A stretch of DNA of 18,331 bases, from the NCBI GenBank assembly GCA_002368715.1, contig DFEO01000172.1, positions 1 to 18,331 on the forward strand, given 5' to 3'. Below are positions 14,140-18,331 of the stretch, piece after piece. A program made the position numbers and the translations under genes. Below the pieces are notes generated by a model. That model saw nothing but the letters and a program-made list of their open reading frames with translations, was not told the origin of the DNA and did no database searches. Positions within the stretch are counted from its first letter, which is position 1. The number at the start of each line of letters is the position of its first letter. This stretch comes from Ruminococcus sp. UBA3800 (lineage in GTDB: Bacteria; Bacillota; Clostridia; Oscillospirales; Ruminococcaceae).

Positions 14140-15006
14140 TTATGTATTAAACACGATCGGTCTGCCCATGCAAAGCTCGACAAAGCAAATGAGCAGAACA
14201 ACTATACCAAGCACTGCGGTATAGTAGGCAAATATCCTGAAGCGGTCCTTTCGCACGAGCCATGTGACCATCTTGATAGCCACAAGACCCACAAAAGCCG
14301 AAACTATGAAGCCGACAAAGCACGCTCCCCAGGGTATAGCCGCCTCGGATGTCACAGCATCCTTGACCTCGATAAGGCAGCTCAGAAGTATAACAGGTAT
14401 GCCAAGGATAAACGAATACTTGACCGCAAGCTCTCTTGTGAAGCCGTTGAAAAGGCCTGCGCTTATAGTCGAGCCCGACCTTGAAACGCCCGGCAGGAGT
14501 GCTACCGCCTGGAAAAGACCGACAGTGACAGCATCCTTCGGCTTTATGTTCTCGGCCGTCTTGTTTCCCTTTGCGCACCTGTCAGACATATAAAGGATCG
14601 CCGCAGTGTAAAGGAAGCATATGCCCTCGGCAAAAATGCTCTTGTCCTCGGCAATGGATTCAAACCAGTCCTTGACAAAGACAAACGGTGCCAGACACAG
14701 ACAGGACAGTATCATCATCATTATCATCCTGCGCTCGACATTCATGTTTTTCAGCGTGAATCGGCGGTGAACGATATCGGAGCACATTACGCCCAGTTCC
14801 TTTACCATAGCGCATATCGTCTGTCTGTACGCTATGAACACGGCTACCAGCGTTCCGAGGTGAAGTATCGCCGAAAAGAAAAGCGCTCCCTCGCCGCTGT
14901 TGCCGGTGAAATGCTGGTAAAGAGATAAATGCCCCGAGCTGGATACCGGCAGAAATTCTGTAAGCCCCTGAATGACCGCCTGAAAGATCGCACTCAATAT
15001 ACCCAT
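14140..15006 (-). CDS. uppP: Undecaprenyl-diphosphate phosphatase UppP (BacA)
   Basis: A 288-residue polytopic membrane enzyme that removes the terminal phosphate from undecaprenyl diphosphate, so the lipid carrier can be reused for peptidoglycan precursors. Bacitracin resistance follows overexpression in other bacteria. Family motifs are present: GLTEFLPVSSSGH (14-26), with E17 in the position of the catalytic glutamate, and PGVSRSGST (172-180), with its conserved Arg and Ser residues. Several hydrophobic helices fill the rest and the length is normal. GGGAGG five to six bases before the ATG is an excellent ribosome binding site. The gene follows tepA by 39 bases and probably shares its promoter. 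A strong hairpin closes the unit. Confidence 0.97.
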   Translation of the reverse strand: MGILSAIFQAVIQGLTEFLPVSSSGHLSLYQHFTGNSGEGALFFSAILHLGTLVAVFIAYRQTICAMVKELGVMCSDIVHRRFTLKNMNVERRMIMMMILSCLCLAPFVFVKDWFESIAEDKSIFAEGICFLYTAAILYMSDRCAKGNKTAENIKPKDAVTVGLFQAVALLPGVSRSGSTISAGLFNGFTRELAVKYSFILGIPVILLSCLIEVKDAVTSEAAIPWGACFVGFIVSAFVGLVAIKMVTWLVRKDRFRIFAYYTAVLGIVVLLICFVELCMGRPIVFNT

Positions 15007-15045
15007 AATGTCCTCCCTGAATGTCTGTCTATGTAAACGGGCCGC

Positions 15046-15735
15046 TCAGCTGCTCTGCCCGTCTTCTATCATCCTGTAAAGCTCCTCCACTGCCTGAGAA
15101 AGGCCGCCAAGGCGGTCTATTATCCCCTCATCGACAGCCTGCTGACCCTCGACCACCGAGCCCACATCCATAACGAGCTGACCCGTTGCCATTATAAGCT
15201 CACGAAACCTCTGCTCGCTTATGCCGGAGTTGTCGGTGACAAAGCGGACTATCCTGTCCTGCATCTTCTCGAAATAAGAAAGCGTCTGCGGTATGCCCGG
15301 CACAAGGCCGTTCATCCTGACAGGATGGATGGTCATGGTGGCGCTGCGAACGATGAACGAACGCTTCGCACTTACTGCAAGAGGCACGCCTATCGAATGG
15401 CCGCCGCCCACCACCAGCGAGACCGTGGGCTTGCTCATCCCGGATATCAGCTCCGCTATCGCCAGCCCTGCCTCAACGTCGCCGCCGACAGTGTTCAGTA
15501 TTATCAGCAGTCCCTCTATGCCCATATCCTGTTCGACAGAAACGAGCGTCGGGATGATATGCTCATACTTCGTTGTCTTGTTATCGGCCGGCAGCATATA
15601 ATGCCCCTCTATCTGACCGATGATGTTAAGACAGTGGATGCTGTGTTTTGCATCCCGTATATCTATACTTCCGAGCCCTGCCGTGAACTGCTCTTCACAA
15701 GGCAGAGAACGAAGTATCTCTTCCTGTTCCTGCAT
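15046..15735 (-). CDS. tepA: ClpP-like serine protease, TepA/YmfB type
   Basis: A 229-residue ClpP-fold protein of the TepA (translocation-enhancing protein, Bacillus YmfB) group. It has IGQIEGH (39-45), [10 protein letters not shown] (81-90), GGGHSIGVP with the probable nucleophile S114 (110-118), and TIHPVR with H137 (135-140). D190 in LVMDVGS is the likely third catalytic residue by position. It differs from housekeeping ClpP, whose nucleophile sits in a GxASMG-type motif. In Bacillus tepA lies near spoIIIE, and here it lies just upstream of uppP and ftsK, which supports the assignment. GGAGGT six bases before the ATG fixes the start. A near-consensus promoter lies about 80 bases upstream. 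The native substrate is unknown; a role in sporulation or protein secretion is suggested only by family history. Confidence 0.88.
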   Translation of the reverse strand: MQEQEEILRSLPCEEQFTAGLGSIDIRDAKHSIHCLNIIGQIEGHYMLPADNKTTKYEHIIPTLVSVEQDMGIEGLLIILNTVGGDVEAGLAIAELISGMSKPTVSLVVGGGHSIGVPLAVSAKRSFIVRSATMTIHPVRMNGLVPGIPQTLSYFEKMQDRIVRFVTDNSGISEQRFRELIMATGQLVMDVGSVVEGQQAVDEGIIDRLGGLSQAVEELYRMIEDGQSS

Positions 15736-15812
15736 AGCGTTACCTCCGTTTTGTTATAACGAAAGTATCTGCAAAAAACAGCCGAATATACAAGACATAA
15801 TCCACCTTATAA

Positions 15813-15841
15813 ATAATAACACAACAAAGCCCGGATGTCAA
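15813..15841 (-). promoter_or_regulatory. Sigma-A type promoter for tepA-uppP
   Basis: On the minus strand TTGACA (15836-15841) is separated by 17 bases from TATTAT (15813-15818), with a TGn extended -10. The predicted start is near 15806, leaving a leader of about 70 bases before tepA. Confidence 0.88.
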
Positions 15842-15878
15842 TAGTTAAATATATTATATGTACAAAAAAATGGTCTTA

Positions 15879-17033
15879 TCATTCCTTCTTTGCAGTTTTT
15901 CCCTTATATTCCTGCGAAAGCACCTGATCCACCCACAAAACGAGGTCTACAAAATCCTCCTTGTCGAGATAGGAGAAGTATTTATCGACCGCCTTTTCGC
16001 CGTCCGATAAGAGCACATCGGTAAAGCAGTAGCCGTCGGGAGAGAAGGTATACTGTGTGCGCTCGCTGCTGCCAAGGCCTGTTTCTATCTGTATAAAATC
16101 GAGCGAGTGATCCTTTGATGGTGACGACTGTCCGGAAGCAACACCGAAGCTGTCTATCATATTCACAAGCTCATAATAATCCTCGTAGCTGTTCACAGTA
16201 CACTCGCCGTAAACATCACCGACTTTCAGGCGCACAGCTGCATAGGCTGTCTCGCAGACGGTGTAATTGTAAAGGGGATCAAAACAGATAAGATAATGCC
16301 TGTCGTCAAGCTCTGCTCTGACTGCTGCCTTGCAGTTTTCGATATCGGAATAAGTGCTGCTGTCCGCCCACACCGCAGAATCGAGCAGCAGTAAGCTTTC
16401 ATCACCCATCCCCACAGAGGCGCCGTCAGGCAGATAGAGCGCTTTGAGCACCGCTCCTGCCTTGTCGGGGTCTTCCGAATAGGCATCGGAGATAAGGATA
16501 TCCTCTTTGTCAAACTCGGGCGCCGTATAGTCGCTGAGCGAACCTCTGGAATCAAATCTTACATATTCTGAAGGCTCGCTGCTTTCGGCATCCTCATACA
16601 AAGCGAGGATCCTGTCCGCAGCAAGATCAATCTTTGTATATTCGGAAGCCTCGAGAACGACATCTCCGTTTTTGTCAAGGAGCCCGACTCTTCCGTTATC
16701 GCCGGCGAACATATACAGCGTGTCGTCTATAAGGCTCTTGCAGTCATAGCCCTGATAGGGCTGGTTATCCACCTTTTCGATATGCTTTGAAGGGTCAAAG
16801 CTGGAGTAGACCACGTTATAATAAGTGCCCTGGTCTTCCAGCTCTGTCAGAAATTCCGGAAAAGAGTACTCCTTAAGCTCCACCTTGCCTGTCACGGCGT
16901 TCGTGCTGTTTTTTATCGAAACATCATCCGAGGACGAATCCTGCTTGGGTTTGTCCTCGCAGCCCGTAAGCGAAAGCGAGACCAGTGCCACCAGCGCCGC
17001 CGAAAGAAAAGCTGCTGTTTTTTTCAGTTTCAT
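15879..17033 (-). CDS. Lipoprotein of unknown function with a WG-repeat-like motif
   Basis: I do not recognise this 384-residue protein as a named family. The N-terminus is a type II signal peptide: KLKK, a hydrophobic core, then the lipobox LTGC (22-25), so C25 is expected to be lipidated and the protein held on the outer face of the membrane. A Ser/Asp/Asn-rich spacer (about 31-48) follows. Residues 114-134 (GRVGLLDKNGDVVLEASEY) resemble one WG/KWG beta repeat. The rest is acidic and rich in Asp, Tyr and Ser, with no visible catalytic motif. I chose 17033 over the in-frame ATG at 17069 because AGAGGTG lies five bases upstream, and because the predicted promoter (17072-17100) would start transcription inside the longer version. 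It appears to be a single-gene unit, divergent from purA. Confidence 0.85.
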   Translation of the reverse strand: MKLKKTAAFLSAALVALVSLSLTGCEDKPKQDSSSDDVSIKNSTNAVTGKVELKEYSFPEFLTELEDQGTYYNVVYSSFDPSKHIEKVDNQPYQGYDCKSLIDDTLYMFAGDNGRVGLLDKNGDVVLEASEYTKIDLAADRILALYEDAESSEPSEYVRFDSRGSLSDYTAPEFDKEDILISDAYSEDPDKAGAVLKALYLPDGASVGMGDESLLLLDSAVWADSSTYSDIENCKAAVRAELDDRHYLICFDPLYNYTVCETAYAAVRLKVGDVYGECTVNSYEDYYELVNMIDSFGVASGQSSPSKDHSLDFIQIETGLGSSERTQYTFSPDGYCFTDVLLSDGEKAVDKYFSYLDKEDFVDLVLWVDQVLSQEYKGKTAKKE

Positions 17034-17038
17034 CATAT

Positions 17039-17045
17039 CACCTCT
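17039..17045 (-). promoter_or_regulatory. Ribosome binding site that decides the lipoprotein start
   Basis: AGAGGTG on the minus strand is five bases from the ATG at 17033 and only two from the ATG at 17036, so 17033 is preferred. Both lead into the same signal peptide. Confidence 0.75.
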
Positions 17046-17071
17046 GCCAAGAGTTATCTGCATACACACAT

Positions 17072-17100
17072 ATTATAATACATTTTTCAAAAAAATTCAA
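17072..17100 (-). promoter_or_regulatory. Sigma-A type promoter for the lipoprotein gene
   Basis: On the minus strand TTGAAT (17095-17100) is separated by 17 bases from a perfect TATAAT (17072-17077). The predicted start is near 17065, giving a leader of about 30 bases. Confidence 0.85.
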
Positions 17101-17167
17101 TACTGAATTTAAATTATCCTCAAAAATCAGTTTTCATGATCTGCTGTGCGTGATTTGGTCAATGATC

Positions 17168-17314
17168 TTTACAAAACAGTATGGATCTGTCAAGACCGAG
17201 CTCTGTGTAAAAGCTGATGCCGGGCCGGTCTTATATAGCTTTGTGCATTTGTCGCAGAGGGAGCGATGTGTAAATTATTTCTAAAATGTAAAAAGTGTCG
17301 GTTTGCTGTTTACA
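17168..17314. promoter_or_regulatory. Cluster of five TGTAAA/TTTACA hexamers upstream of purA
   Basis: This is the main content of the 360-base gene-free stretch 17034-17393 apart from the two promoters. TGTAAA occurs at 17206-17211, 17269-17274 and 17287-17292. Its complement TTTACA occurs at 17168-17173 and 17309-17314, the last being the purA -35 box. GTGTAAA (17268-17274) and TTTACAC (17309-17315) form an inverted repeat. A regulator binding role is inference. Confidence 0.4.
17192..17232. repeat. Inverted repeat between the divergent promoters
   Basis: AAGACCG (17192-17198) is complementary to CGGTCTT (17226-17232). An inner AGCT/AGCT pair lies in the loop. Neither predicted transcript would include it, so it is not an obvious terminator or leader structure. 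It may be chance or a protein site. Confidence 0.35.
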
Positions 17315-17337
17315 CGGGGCTTTGATTGTGATATAAT
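17309..17337 (+). promoter_or_regulatory. Sigma-A type promoter for purA
   Basis: TTTACA (17309-17314), a 17-base spacer and TATAAT (17332-17337), with TGA in front of the -10 as an extended element. The predicted start is near 17344, giving a leader of about 50 bases with no visible riboswitch. Confidence 0.9.
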
Positions 17338-17393
17338 ATATTGTGTTTGTTTAGTCGTATTAAGATTTGCTTTCGGGCAAGGAGGAATAATCA

Positions 17394-18331
17394 ATGGTAA
17401 GTGCTATCGTAGGTGCGAACTGGGGAGACGAGGGCAAGGGCAAGATCACCGATATGCTCGCACAGGAATCCGATATCGTTATTCGCTTTCAGGGCGGTGC
17501 TAATGCCGGACACAGCATAGTAAACAACTACGGTGAGTTCGCTCTTCACACGCTTCCTTCGGGCGTTTTTTCGCCTAAGACCGTGAACATCGTGGGAAAC
17601 GGTGTTGCGCTGGATATCCCGAAGCTTTTCAAGGAATATAACTCCGTTATCGAGCAGGGCGTTCCTGCCCCCAAGCTGCTCGTGTCGGACAGAGCTCAGA
17701 TGGTCATGCCCTATCACGTTCTGTTTGACCAGTATGAGGAGGAGAGGCTCGGCAAGGCAAGCTTCGGTTCGACAAAGAGCGGTATCGCTCCTTTCTATTC
17801 CGATAAATATGCAAAGATCGGCTTCCAGGTTCAGGAGCTGTTCGATGAGGAAGCTCTCAAAGTCAAGATACACAGAGTGCTGGAGACAAAGAACATCCTT
17901 CTGAAGCACCTTTACAACAAGCCCGAGCTTGATGAGGGCGAGCTGTTCGATACGCTTATGGAATATAAGAAAATGATCGAGCCTTATGTCTGCGATGTTT
18001 CGGCTTATCTCTGGAACGCTGTGAAGCTTGACAAGAAGATCCTTCTTGAGGGTCAGCTGGGCTCGCTCAAGGACCCTGACCACGGTATCTATCCTATGGT
18101 AACATCCTCGTCCACGCTTGCGGCTTACGGCGCTATCGGTGCAGGACTTCCGCCCTATGAGATCAAGAAGATAGTGACCGTTGTAAAGGCTTATTCCTCG
18201 GCTGTCGGCGCCGGAGCTTTTGTTTCGGAGATCTTCGGTGAAGAGGCTGACGAGCTCAGAAAGAGGGGCGGCAACGGCGGCGAGTTCGGTGCCACAACAG
18301 GCAGACCCAGAAGAATGGGCTGGTTCGACTG
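17394..18331 (+). CDS. purA: Adenylosuccinate synthetase PurA, partial (3' end beyond the window)
   Basis: The first 312 residues of an enzyme of about 425. PurA joins IMP and aspartate with GTP to make adenylosuccinate, the first committed step to AMP. AAGGAGGA seven bases before the ATG fixes the start. The P-loop GDEGKGK (11-17) carries catalytic Asp D12, NAGH (37-40) carries catalytic His H40, and GNG (68-70), VTSS (236-239) and GATTGRPRR (299-307) are conserved. Other segments depart from the usual pattern: STKSGIAPFYSDKYAK (126-141) replaces the usual STGRGIGPAY-type motif, and EGQLGSLKDPDHG (219-231) replaces EGAQGTLLDIDHG. The gene is alone on the plus strand with its own promoter, divergent from the lipoprotein gene. 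The retained Asp argues against a phage PurZ. The assignment is secure; the divergence is discussed as a finding. Confidence 0.95.
   Translation, partial: MVSAIVGANWGDEGKGKITDMLAQESDIVIRFQGGANAGHSIVNNYGEFALHTLPSGVFSPKTVNIVGNGVALDIPKLFKEYNSVIEQGVPAPKLLVSDRAQMVMPYHVLFDQYEEERLGKASFGSTKSGIAPFYSDKYAKIGFQVQELFDEEALKVKIHRVLETKNILLKHLYNKPELDEGELFDTLMEYKKMIEPYVCDVSAYLWNAVKLDKKILLEGQLGSLKDPDHGIYPMVTSSSTLAAYGAIGAGLPPYEIKKIVTVVKAYSSAVGAGAFVSEIFGEEADELRKRGGNGGEFGATTGRPRRMGWFD

Noticed and set aside
15842..15878. A terminator after the lipoprotein gene, suggested by a seven-T run on the minus strand.
   Set aside because: Only a four-base AATG/CATT stem precedes the T run, too weak to call.
17394..18331. 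PurA as a PurZ-like enzyme for 2-aminoadenine (Z) DNA synthesis, because of its divergent motifs.
   Set aside because: The P-loop keeps the catalytic Asp in GDEGKGK, which PurZ proteins typically lack, and no phage genes are nearby.

Overview
The window looks like a chromosomal housekeeping segment of a low-to-mid GC Clostridia, most likely a Ruminococcus-like member of the Oscillospiraceae. The reasons are Gram-positive style GGAGG ribosome binding sites, an IspH-ribosomal protein S1 fusion of the kind found in clostridia, tepA close to a SpoIIIE/FtsK gene as in Bacillus, and lipobox and class A PBP proteins typical of monoderms. The genus is inference. Fourteen genes lie on the minus strand and one, purA, lies on the plus strand and runs off the right edge. 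I see no tRNA, rRNA, CRISPR array, insertion sequence, phage gene or toxin/defence module.

Layout, read in the direction of minus-strand transcription from right to left. A divergent intergenic region (17034-17393) holds back-to-back promoters for purA (plus) and for a lipoprotein of unknown function (minus). A near-consensus promoter at 15813-15841 then starts tepA-uppP, which ends in a strong hairpin at 14066-14105. Next comes a tightly packed run: ftsK/spoIIIE, a membrane-anchored ComEC-like metallo-beta-lactamase-fold hydrolase, a DUF3006 protein, an RpiR-type regulator, a BaiN/HI0933-type flavoprotein, a Cmk-PlsC fusion and an IspH-S1 fusion. Spacings are -4, -17, -4, -23, +45 and 0 bases, so this is probably one seven-gene operon. 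It ends at the hairpin at 4666-4688. A class A penicillin-binding protein gene follows with its own terminator (2311-2334). Last come a THUMP-domain RNA methyltransferase, a HAD hydrolase and a small membrane protein.

Functional theme: DNA segregation (FtsK), nucleotide supply (Cmk, PurA), translation (S1, rRNA methyltransferase) and envelope building. The envelope genes are IspH for isoprenoid precursors, UppP for undecaprenyl phosphate recycling, PlsC for phosphatidic acid and PBP1A for peptidoglycan. The cmk, plsC, ispH and rpsA functions sit in that order but are compressed into two open reading frames that abut as TAAATG.

Most of the window is ordinary. The points worth a second look are the two consecutive gene fusions, a PurA that departs from the family at residues known to contact IMP, a cluster of TGTAAA hexamers upstream of purA, three places where a terminator-like hairpin sits directly before a ribosome binding site with no visible promoter between, and the unassigned lipoprotein. 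I found no convincing novel multi-gene system.
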